From positions 372,001-436,000 of the forward strand of contig CAWAPS010000024.1 of assembly GCA_963783945.1 (NCBI GenBank): a stretch of 64,000 nt of DNA, given 5' to 3'. This DNA is from CAWAPS01 sp963783945 (GTDB lineage Bacteria; Actinomycetota; Acidimicrobiia; Acidimicrobiales; Palsa-688). The notes beneath the pieces were generated by a model. That model did no database searches, was not told the origin of the DNA, and saw only the letters and a list, made by a program, of their open reading frames with translations. Below are positions 9,003 to 17,869 of the stretch, in pieces. The position numbers and the translations under genes were made by a program. Numbering within the stretch: position 1 is the first letter of the stretch; each line of letters opens with the position of its first letter.

Positions 9003-9473
9003 CTATTGCTCCCCATCCAGTGGCTGGAATCTTGGCGTGGACATCTGGTCGTTCACGTGCTCGAAGACGACGCGTACAGGAGTGCCGATAACGATGGCCT
9101 CCGGGTCGCAGTTGATGAGGTTTACGATCAAACGGGCGCCGGCTCCCTGGGTGCCGTCGAGTTCCACCACGGCGGTGATGTAGGGGCAGACCTCGGACAG
9201 GTCGGGGTGGAGCGGATGGCGCACCACGGTGTAGGTGTAGACCGTGCCGGTACCCGGCAACTCGACCCACTCGACCTCGTGCGCTTGGCACACCCAGCAC
9301 ATGGGAGCCGGCGGCAGCCGGAACGTCCCGCACGTGGTACAGCGCGGCGCCACCAGGCGGTCCTCCTTGGCCGCGTCCCAGAAGGGCTGGGTGGTGGGAT
9401 CGGCGTGAGGGTCGTCCAGGATCGAGGGGAACACCCCCCGCTGCACCTCCCCGAAGGCATTTGTGGTCGTCAA
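9003..9473 (-). CDS. DUF35 zinc-ribbon/OB-fold protein, copy 3
   Basis: 156 residues, probably starting at a TTG (9473) preceded by GGAGGTGA. Zinc-ribbon pairs CTTC and CWVC (about residues 45-62) precede the OB-fold part (VYTYTVVRHPLHP onward). It directly follows its thiolase-fold partner, the reverse gene order of copies 1 and 2. Expected role: acyl-CoA binding and assembly with the thiolase-fold subunit. Confidence 0.86.
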   Translation of the reverse strand: MTTTNAFGEVQRGVFPSILDDPHADPTTQPFWDAAKEDRLVAPRCTTCGTFRLPPAPMCWVCQAHEVEWVELPGTGTVYTYTVVRHPLHPDLSEVCPYITAVVELDGTQGAGARLIVNLINCDPEAIVIGTPVRVVFEHVNDQMSTPRFQPLDGEQ

Positions 9474-9480
9474 GATACGG

Positions 9481-10698
9481 TCACCTCCTAAGCAACGTGG
9501 CGCTGACGGGGAGGCTGGCCGGACCGCCGGTCACCAGGGCGATCTCCGCCCTGTCGACCTGGTTGACCGCCACCCCCCGCAGTTGCTCGACAGCTTCCCG
9601 GACATGGGTCATTCCGATTATGTACGCCTCCGACAGGTTGCCGCCGTGGGTGTTGACGGGGATGGAACCGGTCTTCCAGCGGATGTTGCCATCAGCTACG
9701 AACGGGCCGCCTTGCCCGATGGGTGCGAAACCGTAGTCCTCGAGTTGCATGATCACCATCGGTGAGAAGTGGTCGTACAACAGGGCCACGTCGACGTCTG
9801 CGGGCCCGACACCGGCCATCTCGTACAGCCGTTTGGCCACCGGCCGGTGGCCAGACGAGGCGAACTCGTCATCGGGCGTCTGAAACCAGCGGTGAATCCC
9901 CGGACCCCACCGGCCAGACCCGCCCTGGGCCGAGGCCAGGAGGTAAACGGGCGGCTGACGGAGATCCTTGGCCCGATCGGCCGCCACCGTTATGACCGCG
10001 ACCGCCCCGTCACTCTCCATCGTGTAGTCGTAGAGGCACATCGGATCGGAGATCATGCGGGCGTTGAAGTAGTCATCCAGGGTCAACGGCGAGCGTTGCA
10101 GCGCGGTGGCCGGGCGGCGAATGGCGTTCTCCCTTGTGGAGATGCACACTTCGGCGAAATGCTCCCGTTGGGTTCCGTACAAGTGCATGTGCCGTTGGGC
10201 CAGCAGAGAGAAGCTGTGCCCTGGGGCCAGAAGGCCGTTGCTGGCTGTGAACGCCGCCGACGGCGAAACTCCACCGCCGCCGTAGGCCCCACCTCCGCCA
10301 GCCACGGCGTACTGCAACAGCCCGCCCACTGCACTACCACCAAAGCGCCGGTTCCGCTGCTGCAAAGTCATCAGCGTGACCACTACCGATGCCATCCCTG
10401 AATCGATTGCGGCTGCCGCCAGGCCCAACGCCCCAGCACATCCACCCCCGCCCGAGGTCAGGCTGGCTGCGAAGCGCACCTCGGGCACCCCTAATGTGGC
10501 CGCGACCTCACCGGGATCGCACGCGAAGGAATAGATGGCAAACCCATCCAGATCTCCAACCGACAGCCCGGCGTCGGACAGGGCGGCGAGGATCGCCTCA
10601 CAGGCCAATCCCAATTCGGACTGCGGATAGGACTGTCCCCGCCGGAAATACGGCGTCGCCCCCACGCCCACGACCGCGGTCTTATCCCTGATACTCAC
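9481..10698 (-). CDS. Thiolase-fold / lipid-transfer-like protein, copy 3 (Ltp2-like)
   Basis: 405 residues starting MSIRDKTAVVGVGATPYFRRG, typical of the lipid-transfer/thiolase superfamily. The late motif NTHGGNLSEAYIIG replaces the thiolase GHP motif, a pattern I associate with Ltp2-type retro-aldolases of steroid side-chain breakdown. SGGGGCAGALG stands where the thiolase nucleophile helix should be, with the cysteine not in register. The gene is followed 7 bases later by its DUF35 partner and preceded by the DUF2889 protein. Function as an aldolase is inference. Confidence 0.84.
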   Translation of the reverse strand: MSIRDKTAVVGVGATPYFRRGQSYPQSELGLACEAILAALSDAGLSVGDLDGFAIYSFACDPGEVAATLGVPEVRFAASLTSGGGGCAGALGLAAAAIDSGMASVVVTLMTLQQRNRRFGGSAVGGLLQYAVAGGGGAYGGGGVSPSAAFTASNGLLAPGHSFSLLAQRHMHLYGTQREHFAEVCISTRENAIRRPATALQRSPLTLDDYFNARMISDPMCLYDYTMESDGAVAVITVAADRAKDLRQPPVYLLASAQGGSGRWGPGIHRWFQTPDDEFASSGHRPVAKRLYEMAGVGPADVDVALLYDHFSPMVIMQLEDYGFAPIGQGGPFVADGNIRWKTGSIPVNTHGGNLSEAYIIGMTHVREAVEQLRGVAVNQVDRAEIALVTGGPASLPVSATLLRR

Positions 10699-10748
10699 CA
10701 GCCACCCTCCTGAAACGAACCCGGTAACGAGGCCCCGCTCCCACGGCC

Positions 10749-11762
10749 CTAACCCTGACGGCCGCCCTGTTCGGCCAACGAGTCCAGCAACGCTCCCACG
10801 TCCTCCAAAGCGCGCAGGGTGTCATTGAGGTGAGTGCACGTAGATGTGCCCACAAACGTGTCGCGCACCCACCGCCGGAGACCGTCCGCCGGCGCCCCAA
10901 CCAGTCGTCCCGCGCTGGCCGCGGCGCCCGGGCATTCCGAATAGGGCAACGCCCCCACGTCGGCCACGCACGACTCGAACCGGTAAGTCGACAGATCAAC
11001 CGAAGCCCGCACCGTGTACTCGTGCACGATCGTCTCGACTCCGGACGCATCCATGTGGCTGTCGCGGAAGAAGCCTTCGACCATTCCCAACCCGGCCTCT
11101 TGCCATACGTCGATGCGCCGGCGCCGGCGCATCCCGTGAGGCGGCATGGGATCCGTCTCGTGCCAACCCAGGACGTCGTCCGCAGGCTCGATGGACGGTG
11201 CTTCGGGTCCGATGTGGCGAGGCGGTAGTCCCTCTCCGCTCATACCCGACAACAGCGTCCCGCCCGTCGCCCACCCTGCGCACATATCCGGAAACTGCAA
11301 CACCGGACCTCGCCTTGTGACCTTCGCCCCGCCGGCCATGATCGCATAGCCGCTCACCAAGAGCGCGGTCGGCAGGTCGTCCAACAACTGAAACCGCACC
11401 GATCCGGACTGACGCTCTCCCGGCATGGCCCCGTCAACGGCCTGACGAAAGCCGGCCGAAGCGGCCACCCCGATCAGGGCTTCCACCCCGTTATGGGGAG
11501 GATCCAGCGCGATCCGGGAAATCGCCCGGCTGGGCAAAGCCTCCACGACGGCGTCGAGTCGCGCCGCGCCGACGACCACGCCCGCCCCGCCGGCATCGGT
11601 GAACAGGTCCCTCCCCCGTCCTGCTACAACCACCGGCCCCAACAAATCCTCGGGTCGCGACGAATCGTGGGTCGTGGTACGACGCACCGATGAAATCCTC
11701 CGCGCCGGAGTCGAAACCGCCGGGTGGCCCCATCCCGAGACGTGCTGAGATACCTCTGTCAC
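10749..11762 (-). CDS. DUF2889-domain protein
   Basis: 337 residues from a GTG preceded by GAGGTGATCCT. Residues about 230-330 (HEYTVRASVDLSTYRFES, then SECPGAA, then TFVGTSTCTHLND) resemble DUF2889, a family of unknown function with conserved Cys/His residues. The N-terminal 210 residues contain a second possible domain (LDPPHNGVEALIGV) that I do not recognise. It is the first gene of a leftward run leading into thiolase-fold copy 3, so it may belong to the same complex or pathway. It is divergent from the TetR gene at 11930. Confidence 0.7.
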   Translation of the reverse strand: MTEVSQHVSGWGHPAVSTPARRISSVRRTTTHDSSRPEDLLGPVVVAGRGRDLFTDAGGAGVVVGAARLDAVVEALPSRAISRIALDPPHNGVEALIGVAASAGFRQAVDGAMPGERQSGSVRFQLLDDLPTALLVSGYAIMAGGAKVTRRGPVLQFPDMCAGWATGGTLLSGMSGEGLPPRHIGPEAPSIEPADDVLGWHETDPMPPHGMRRRRRIDVWQEAGLGMVEGFFRDSHMDASGVETIVHEYTVRASVDLSTYRFESCVADVGALPYSECPGAAASAGRLVGAPADGLRRWVRDTFVGTSTCTHLNDTLRALEDVGALLDSLAEQGGRQG

Positions 11763-11929
11763 AGGATCACCTCACGGTCCCGTCGATCGGTGATGTGTGC
11801 TCCCCGACCTCCCATCACCTGCCTCCTGGCCACACTCCGGGCGCTGACCAGCGGTACTATACGCATCGCCCGGAAAATATGCAATTATTTTTTCAAAACC
11901 GGCGTCGTGGCCGCAACGTGGAGGGAAAC

Positions 11930-12568
11930 ATGAGCAAGCCGACCACACCGACCACCTCGGTAGTCGGGCGACCCCGGCGCTTTGACGACGAAACCGAGCG
12001 ACGCATGGTCATGGATGCGGCCATGCAGGTCATGGCTCGCAACGGCTACGCCCGGATGTCGGTGGACGCCGTGCTGTCAGAAGCCGGGTTGTCGACTCGG
12101 GCCTTTTACCGCCACTTCGAGTCCAAGGAGGCTCTTCTTCTGGGGCTCATGCTGCGCGACGCGCAATCAGTGGGCCGATCGCTGGAACGAGCAGTGGCTC
12201 AAGCGTCTAGTCCCGTAGCCGCCCTGGAAGCGTGGATCGACCGGTCCCTCGACGTGTACTACGAACCCAAACGCGCCGCCCGCACCGCCCTGTTCACGTC
12301 TCCCGCGATTCGTGCGTCATATCCCCTTGCCGATGCGACCCGCGAGATGCGACACATCTTCTGCCCCCCGCTGGCCCGGGCCCTGCGGGCCGGTCACGAA
12401 GCCGGGCGCCTGCACTCCCCGACGCCTGAAGCAGACGCCCACACGGTCTTCTCCCTCGTGAGCGCAGCCACCGACCGCATCGACACTCCGTTCCCGGACC
12501 GGTCCGCAGCGAAAGCCCACATCCGGCGCTTTCTGTGGCCGGCATTCAGGCTCCCCCTCGATGATTGA
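11930..12568 (+). CDS. TetR-family transcriptional regulator
   Basis: 212 residues from an ATG preceded by GGAGGGAAAC. The N-terminal helix-turn-helix is clear: MSVDAVLSEAGLSTRAFYRHF at about residues 40-60, followed by a helical ligand-binding part. The longer upstream in-frame extension has no coding character and was excluded. The gene is divergent from the DUF2889/thiolase-fold operon across 167 bases containing an AT-rich stretch (11875-11900), so it probably represses that operon and responds to an acyl-CoA or related ligand. Confidence 0.88.
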   Translation: MSKPTTPTTSVVGRPRRFDDETERRMVMDAAMQVMARNGYARMSVDAVLSEAGLSTRAFYRHFESKEALLLGLMLRDAQSVGRSLERAVAQASSPVAALEAWIDRSLDVYYEPKRAARTALFTSPAIRASYPLADATREMRHIFCPPLARALRAGHEAGRLHSPTPEADAHTVFSLVSAATDRIDTPFPDRSAAKAHIRRFLWPAFRLPLDD

Positions 12569-12598
12569 GCCCACCGGAACGTCGCCAGGCCGGAACGG

Positions 12599-13261
12599 TC
12601 ATTGCCGGCTTCGAGAGCGCGGGGGCCGGCCACGAGCAGCTTGAGCCGCGGGCTCGTTATTGGTCGTCAGGCGGGCGACAGCCCGTTCGAGGGTGGGTAG
12701 GACCTCGGTTATCTGGAGCTCACCATCGACAAACCGGCCGATAAGCCCGTACACCAGGTTGGTGAGGATAGCGCTGATGTCGCCTACATATGCCGGATCG
12801 GCGTCCTCGAAGATGGTCCGAAACACGGGCACGACAGCCACCGCGCCCTGAAGCGGCAGCCGCTCCCCGCCGGGACCGCCGCCCGCCCGATGGTAGGCCT
12901 CGAGCATGCGGGGCGAACGCTCCCAAGGCTCGAAGACATTGCGGAACACGTGCATCAGGGCGTCATACAGCGGCGCGTCAGGAGAAGGGGCAGCGAGGTG
13001 GGCGTACACGTTGGCGGCCCTCCATTGCTCGATTGCTGCGACGATGAGAGCCTCGCGAGTCCGGAGCAGTTGGTGGCGGGTGGGGAACAGCTTGTAGATC
13101 GTGGCCAACGACACGTGGGCCCGGCGGGCCACCTCCCGGAGCTCCACCCCGTCGTAACCCTCGGACTCCAGGAGCTCCGTAACCGCACGGAGAATCGCGG
13201 CGGCGGCCCGATGTTGCTGCACCTCGCCACTCTCGATGGTTTGGATCTCTTCGGCCCCCAC
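12599..13261 (-). CDS. TetR-family transcriptional regulator
   Basis: 220 residues from a GTG with GGAGG 4 bases upstream. The helix-turn-helix is VELREVARRAHVSLATIYKLF (about residues 39-59). The rest is a helical effector domain ending in a basic tail (RGRPPRSRSRQ). It is divergent from the bicupin gene, with two small palindromes between them, so it likely controls itself and the bicupin. Confidence 0.87.
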   Translation of the reverse strand: MGAEEIQTIESGEVQQHRAAAAILRAVTELLESEGYDGVELREVARRAHVSLATIYKLFPTRHQLLRTREALIVAAIEQWRAANVYAHLAAPSPDAPLYDALMHVFRNVFEPWERSPRMLEAYHRAGGGPGGERLPLQGAVAVVPVFRTIFEDADPAYVGDISAILTNLVYGLIGRFVDGELQITEVLPTLERAVARLTTNNEPAAQAARGRPPRSRSRQ

Positions 13262-13277
13262 ATCGCCTCCTTGCCAA

Positions 13278-13305
13278 TCGATGCCTCATCGAGATATGGT
13301 AACCA
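13278..13305. promoter_or_regulatory. Two small palindromes in the TetR/bicupin divergent promoter
   Basis: TCGATG-CCT-CATCGA (13278-13292) and TGGT-A-ACCA (13297-13305) lie in the 100-base gap between the divergent TetR and bicupin genes, next to an AT-rich stretch. They are candidate operator half-sites for the neighbouring TetR protein. Footprinting would be needed to show binding. Confidence 0.4.
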
Positions 13306-13360
13306 AAATTACTCTTTATTTACTCGACGCCGATTCTGGCAGGTGGAGGAAGTGACAGGA

Positions 13361-14221
13361 ATGCTCAGTCGCCGAGATTTCAACACCACCATGGTGTTCG
13401 CCGACAAACAGTTCGACTCGGTGGCTGCGGGGGTGACCCGTTCGCGGTTGGAACCCGGGGGGGCGTCCGGCCCAAACGGTGAGACCCGGCTCGAGACACC
13501 AGGTGGACAAGGTTGGAACGACATCTGGCTGCTCGGCTCAGAGCAGGACTCGTTCCAGATGATCATTCCGGACATCCGTCTACCCGCGAACCAGTTATGG
13601 CCCCTGCACTGGCACGATTGCTGGATAGCGGTGGTGATCGTGGAAGGGCTCTGCCTGATCGGGGACTGGTGGATGCAACCGGGCGACGTGCTGACCTCGG
13701 CCGCCGAGCTGGAGTACGGGCCCGTCGTGGCCGGGCCATCCGGCTGCCAGCTCTTCGAGGTCGGCGCCCAAGCGGATCTTTTCGCCGGCGGATACGCGCC
13801 TGAGTACGCTGACCACCTGACCCTGCAGGGCAGCGGCCCGTTCTCGTTCAAGCCGCGCTCAGAAATCAACCGGCGCAACGAAGGTCACCAGGTCCTGCCG
13901 GTCGACGGGGTGGAGGGGCTGACCAAAGGTCACCTGGCACCGGGGGCCCATTGGGACCTTGGCCATCCGAACGATCCCGAACGGGGGACGATCGGCTTCA
14001 GCGCCCTCGCACCGGGCGAGGACGTGGCCCCACACTCGTACGAGGACTGGCACTGGCTGCTCGTGTGGAAGGGCAGCGCGCAGGTCGGGGATAACAAGGT
14101 GGCCGAGCACGATGTGCTGGTCGTGGAGCCGGGTGCCAAGGTTCCTGGCATAGTCGCCGGCCCGGACGGCACCGAGCTGTTCGAGCTGTCGCGCACAGCC
14201 GCCGGGGAGCGGCGGAGCTGA
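13361..14221 (+). CDS. Two-cupin-domain protein
   Basis: 286 residues from the ATG at 13361 (GGAGGAAG about 10 bases upstream; an in-frame GTG at 13352 is an alternative). Residues about 75-135 contain WPLHWHDCWIAVVIVEG and WWMQPGDVL, a cupin half with a possible metal-binding HxH. Residues 220-280 (HSYEDWHWLLVWKGS, EHDVLVVEPG) form a second half. Bicupins include dioxygenases and hydrolases, but some only bind ligand. It is divergent from TetR 12599-13261. The substrate is unknown. Confidence 0.72.
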   Translation: MLSRRDFNTTMVFADKQFDSVAAGVTRSRLEPGGASGPNGETRLETPGGQGWNDIWLLGSEQDSFQMIIPDIRLPANQLWPLHWHDCWIAVVIVEGLCLIGDWWMQPGDVLTSAAELEYGPVVAGPSGCQLFEVGAQADLFAGGYAPEYADHLTLQGSGPFSFKPRSEINRRNEGHQVLPVDGVEGLTKGHLAPGAHWDLGHPNDPERGTIGFSALAPGEDVAPHSYEDWHWLLVWKGSAQVGDNKVAEHDVLVVEPGAKVPGIVAGPDGTELFELSRTAAGERRS

Positions 14222-14262
14222 AGGCTCCCGCCGAGCCGCCCGGGCTCCCCCCGGACCGAAGG

Positions 14263-15684
14263 TCAGGTGATAGCCAGGGCGTGCGTGGCGGCTGATCGGC
14301 CGGCCGTTCGACCGAATACCAGGCAGTTCGCCAGGCTGTTACCGCTACTGAGATAACGCGAGCCGATGATCCCTCCCGTGCACTCCCCGGCGGCGAATAG
14401 CCCCTCGATAGCAGAGGCATCCTGGCTCACAACCTGAGCGGATTCGCCGATCTGAATGCCGAAGCAAGTGACGCCAAGCGCAGCCGGTCGAATCTCTGCT
14501 CCATAGAACGGGGCTGTTGCTATGGAGCGAAGGTATCTGGCGTCCTTGCCGAAGTCACGGTCACATCCGATGGCGGCGGACTCGTTGTACCGCCTAACCG
14601 ATCCGACGACGGCCGCTGGAGGAAGACCCAGCTTCGTCGCCAGCTCCTCAAGTGTCTCGGCGCGGGCGACGGCGCCCGAAGCGACGAGTCGGCCGATGCC
14701 GTCGGTCGACCACACATTGGCCAGCTGCGGATCACCGGATTCGTGCGGCTTGAACGTCGGCAGCTCTGGGGTCCCGTTAGCGGCCAGGATCTGCTCATCG
14801 AACAGCCCGTAGACCCGGCCGCCTGCCGCGACGGCCAGCCCGCACGTCACACCGTATGGCCCGGTCTCATCGAGCAGGCGATGCCCATCTGGACCGACCA
14901 GCAGCATCCAGCTGGGGAGATAGGCGTCGAACTCTCTGCCTTCCACGCGTGGAGCCAGAAGCGACACGAACCTGTCGTGACCGACGTTATGAGCTCCTAC
15001 CTGGGCGGCCAGGGCCAGCCCGTCCCCCCGAGAGCTCTCCGGACCGATATAGAAACACCAATCTCCAGTGCTCGCCAGGCCGGGAAGATGCTGCGAGATG
15101 AGGGAGGGGTTGGCTCCGAATCCTCCCGTCGCGAGCACGACCGCGCCCGCATTCAGTTCGTCGTGACCAACGGCAACCCCGGCCACAGCCCCCGCTTGCA
15201 CCAGCAGCCTGTCGACCCGGCTGCCGAGGGCGAAGTCCACATCGCGTTCACGACACCGCTGGTGCAACACGTCGACCACGTGCTGGCCGCCGCCCTCAGG
15301 CGTGTGGGTTCGCGGGACCAGCTCGGGCCCGCCTCGAACCACCTCCGGCAAGAACCGGACGCCTAGCTCTATCAGCCAGGCGATAACCGTCCCGCTGTCA
15401 TGAGCAAGACGTCGGGCCAAGCCTGGCTGGGTCTCGAACTGGTTGATGAACATGTACTCGTGATAGAGGGCTGCCGCATCGTCCTGTATCTGCGCCGCCC
15501 GTTGCACCTCGGTGCTTGCGGCCATGATCCAGCCTCCGGAAAGGCGAGATGCGCCGCCCACCACGGACTCAGACTCCGCGACGAGGACGCGCGCCCCTTC
15601 GGCCCTGGCAGCCAGCGCGGCCGTCAGCCCCGCCGCCCCCGACCCTACGACTACGACATCAACATCAACATCAGTGACGGGCAT
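14263..15684 (-). CDS. FAD-dependent oxidoreductase (fumarate reductase / ketosteroid-dehydrogenase flavoprotein family)
   Basis: 473 residues. VVVVGSGAAGLTAALAARAEG (about 10-30) is the ADP-binding Rossmann motif, GGASRLSGG (about 42-50) matches the flavoprotein family that includes 3-ketosteroid-delta1-dehydrogenases, and GLFAAGECTGG with SGNSLANCLVFGRTAG closes the FAD site at the C-terminus. Likely a cytoplasmic dehydrogenase or reductase acting on an enone or ring ketone. It is transcribed leftward and divergent from the unknown gene at 15815. Confidence 0.82.
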   Translation of the reverse strand: MPVTDVDVDVVVVGSGAAGLTAALAARAEGARVLVAESESVVGGASRLSGGWIMAASTEVQRAAQIQDDAAALYHEYMFINQFETQPGLARRLAHDSGTVIAWLIELGVRFLPEVVRGGPELVPRTHTPEGGGQHVVDVLHQRCRERDVDFALGSRVDRLLVQAGAVAGVAVGHDELNAGAVVLATGGFGANPSLISQHLPGLASTGDWCFYIGPESSRGDGLALAAQVGAHNVGHDRFVSLLAPRVEGREFDAYLPSWMLLVGPDGHRLLDETGPYGVTCGLAVAAGGRVYGLFDEQILAANGTPELPTFKPHESGDPQLANVWSTDGIGRLVASGAVARAETLEELATKLGLPPAAVVGSVRRYNESAAIGCDRDFGKDARYLRSIATAPFYGAEIRPAALGVTCFGIQIGESAQVVSQDASAIEGLFAAGECTGGIIGSRYLSSGNSLANCLVFGRTAGRSAATHALAIT

Positions 15685-15814
15685 TTTCGGCTCCCCTTGT
15701 ACGGAGTTGAGACCAGGGCTTGTCCGACCGGCGACCCTCCGGTAGCGTGGGCAATTCTAGGGGAATCAGCGTCCGTCCTGCCCTCGGTCAGGTAGCCCGG
15801 AAAGAGATTTGTCG

Positions 15815-16385
15815 ATGGCAACGATCAGTTCCAATCTGGCGCGGTGCTCACCAGGGAAGCGTGCTCAGTTTATGGGACTCGCCCTGGCAGGCATGCAGCT
15901 GTTCGAGCGACACGGTGCGGTCCACAGCCGGATGCTAGAGCCCATCTACGCAGGTGAGCACTCGGACCTATATGTGCTGGCGAGCGAACTGGACGGAGTA
16001 GAGCGGCACGGGGAATTCGTCGACGACCTCTATACGGATTCGGACTTCGAGACGTTTCTGGCCCGGAGCTCAGGCCCGGACAGCCCGTTGAAGTTCGTGT
16101 CCCGCAGGCCGTTTCGAAGAGTGCTGCGACATCTTTCGGGACCTGTTCACCTTCCTTGAGGAGTTCGGGGGTTCCAGCTGCCGGCTATTCGAAATGGATC
16201 TCGCCGGACCCATGACCGGGCAGCTGCTCGCCCTCTGGGAGTGCGACAGCATGCGGACCCGAGGAAAGGTTTTCAATGCCTTTGCCACGAGCGCCGGAGG
16301 TCGAAAGGTCGGTGCCCGGTTGCGCTCGGCAGGCAGCCCATTGAGCATCACCTGGAGCGGGTTGTACCGCGATCTGCAGATGTGA
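15815..16385 (+). CDS. Unknown protein, probable two-repeat ferredoxin-like fold, frameshifted
   Basis: From the ATG at 15815 (GGAAAGAG upstream) the frame runs to a stop at 16159. Skipping one base near 16097-16103 lets translation continue as PAGRFEECCDIFRDLFTFLEE to a stop at 16385, giving about 190 residues. The two halves look alike (a helix, then a hydrophobic strand such as SDLYVLASELDG or GQLLALWECDS, then another helix), suggesting a duplicated dimeric-barrel fold; this is inference. No close family is recognised. One extra base is present in this sequence. It is divergent from the FAD dehydrogenase. Confidence 0.6.
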
Positions 16386-16410
16386 CTTGAAGCCGTCCGG
16401 CTTTGTCAGG

Positions 16411-17772
16411 TCAGGTCCAGGTTCCGTCACGGCGGAAGCCCAGGCCGGGGTAGCGCTCCGGGACGAGACCGAGGTCGGGGGTTGTCGTAAGCTCCTCGAC
16501 CGTTGGCCCGATCCGCTCCGCCACGTGGGCCAGGGCCACGGGATCGAGTCCATAACATGCGATCGCGTTGCCGCCAACCATCTTGCGCATCTCGGACTCG
16601 TCCACCCCGGCGAACGTGTTGGCCAGCGACAAACGGGTGGTGCTCGGCTGGTCGGTCACGGCGGCCTGAGGATCGTAGAGCCAGGTACCCTCGCTGTGCG
16701 GGTAGTCCGAGCCCCAAAGGACTCGCTCCACCAAGCCGAGTTCCTGGACGGCGTGCAGATCGGGCGCGCTCATGAAGCTGCAGCCGAAGTACACGTTTGA
16801 TTCAACGTACTCACGAGGCGTGCTCTTCAGGTGCCGGCGCAGTATCGGACCGAGGCGGTGCTGCTCGTGGTATATGGATTCCATCTCGCGAATGGCGTTT
16901 GCGAACCAGGGCCCCGGGATCTCTGTAAGCACGAGCGTGAGACCGGGATGACGATCGAATACGCCGGCGAAGGTCATATGCCAGAGATTCCGCCCACTGA
17001 TAGAGGGATATTCGAAGGCCCTGATGGCGGACATGGCCGGCCCCTTGTAAGCGGGAGGAAACGTAGCCCCACCGACGTGGGTGGTGAGCGGCATGGCGAG
17101 CTCGGCACAGACTGCAAACAAGGGGTCCCAGGCCGCATCCTCATAGGGAGGCAGGTTCGTCTGCGGACGGGGGAAGTTGACCCCACGCATGCCGTGGCGG
17201 GCGGCCCATTGAACCGTTTCCACCGAAGCCTCGATGTCCCAGACCGGTATCTGGGCCAGCGCCACATGCCGGGCCGGCGCTACGGAGCAGAAATCAGCCA
17301 GCCAGCGGTTGTAGACCTGGCATCCCTCCGCTGCCGCCTCGCGGTCCGTTTTGTCCCACTGGCGCTGGTCGATGTTGGCAGCGATGGTGGTGACGGTTTG
17401 GAAGGGAATCGATTCATAGATGCCTTCGGCATTCGGGGTTCCATGGAAGATCACCTCCGCGGCGACGCCGTCTCGATCCATGTCTGCCAGCCGGGCGTCG
17501 ACATTCTCGATGCCCGGCCACCCTTCCCGGTTCCTCAGGAACCAGACGTCCACCAGTTCCTTTAGAGCCGATTCGTCTCCACCATAAAGGTCTCCGATGC
17601 TGTCGAGCAGCGCAACCGTGGGGTGAGGAGCGGAGGACTCTTGGGTGACAAACGCATCGAAGTCCTCCAGGTACTCCCTTCGGCAGTACTCTCGCAACCG
17701 TTTCAGCGACGGCCCGACGTGGGTGTCGGCCGTGACGACGACAACTGGGTCATCGGACGAACTCACATCCAT
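16411..17772 (-). CDS. Amidohydrolase (amidohydrolase-2 / ACMSD-type metal-dependent hydrolase)
   Basis: 453 residues. The metal motif near the N-terminus is VTADTHVGPSL (D-x-H), and later LTTHVGG and LWGSDYPHSEGTW give the other expected ligands; WGSDYPH is the signature of the amidohydrolase-2 family. Members decarboxylate or hydrolyse ring-cleavage products using Zn or Mn. Its length is typical of the larger actinobacterial branch. The single gene is separated from the lactonase by about 97 bases on the same strand. Confidence 0.87.
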   Translation of the reverse strand: MDVSSSDDPVVVVTADTHVGPSLKRLREYCRREYLEDFDAFVTQESSAPHPTVALLDSIGDLYGGDESALKELVDVWFLRNREGWPGIENVDARLADMDRDGVAAEVIFHGTPNAEGIYESIPFQTVTTIAANIDQRQWDKTDREAAAEGCQVYNRWLADFCSVAPARHVALAQIPVWDIEASVETVQWAARHGMRGVNFPRPQTNLPPYEDAAWDPLFAVCAELAMPLTTHVGGATFPPAYKGPAMSAIRAFEYPSISGRNLWHMTFAGVFDRHPGLTLVLTEIPGPWFANAIREMESIYHEQHRLGPILRRHLKSTPREYVESNVYFGCSFMSAPDLHAVQELGLVERVLWGSDYPHSEGTWLYDPQAAVTDQPSTTRLSLANTFAGVDESEMRKMVGGNAIACYGLDPVALAHVAERIGPTVEELTTTPDLGLVPERYPGLGFRRDGTWT

Positions 17773-17869
17773 CGCCGGCCACCTCCCCTGATTCCCGACT
17801 TGCAGCGCGACAGCGAGCCGATCCCGCTACAGATTAGCCGGTCGATGCGGCGAGGATCAGCCCACCCGG

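Noticed and set aside
12890..13360. Possible longer start for the bicupin gene
   Set aside because: The extension runs antisense through the TetR gene and has no coding character. The ATG at 13361 has a ribosome site.
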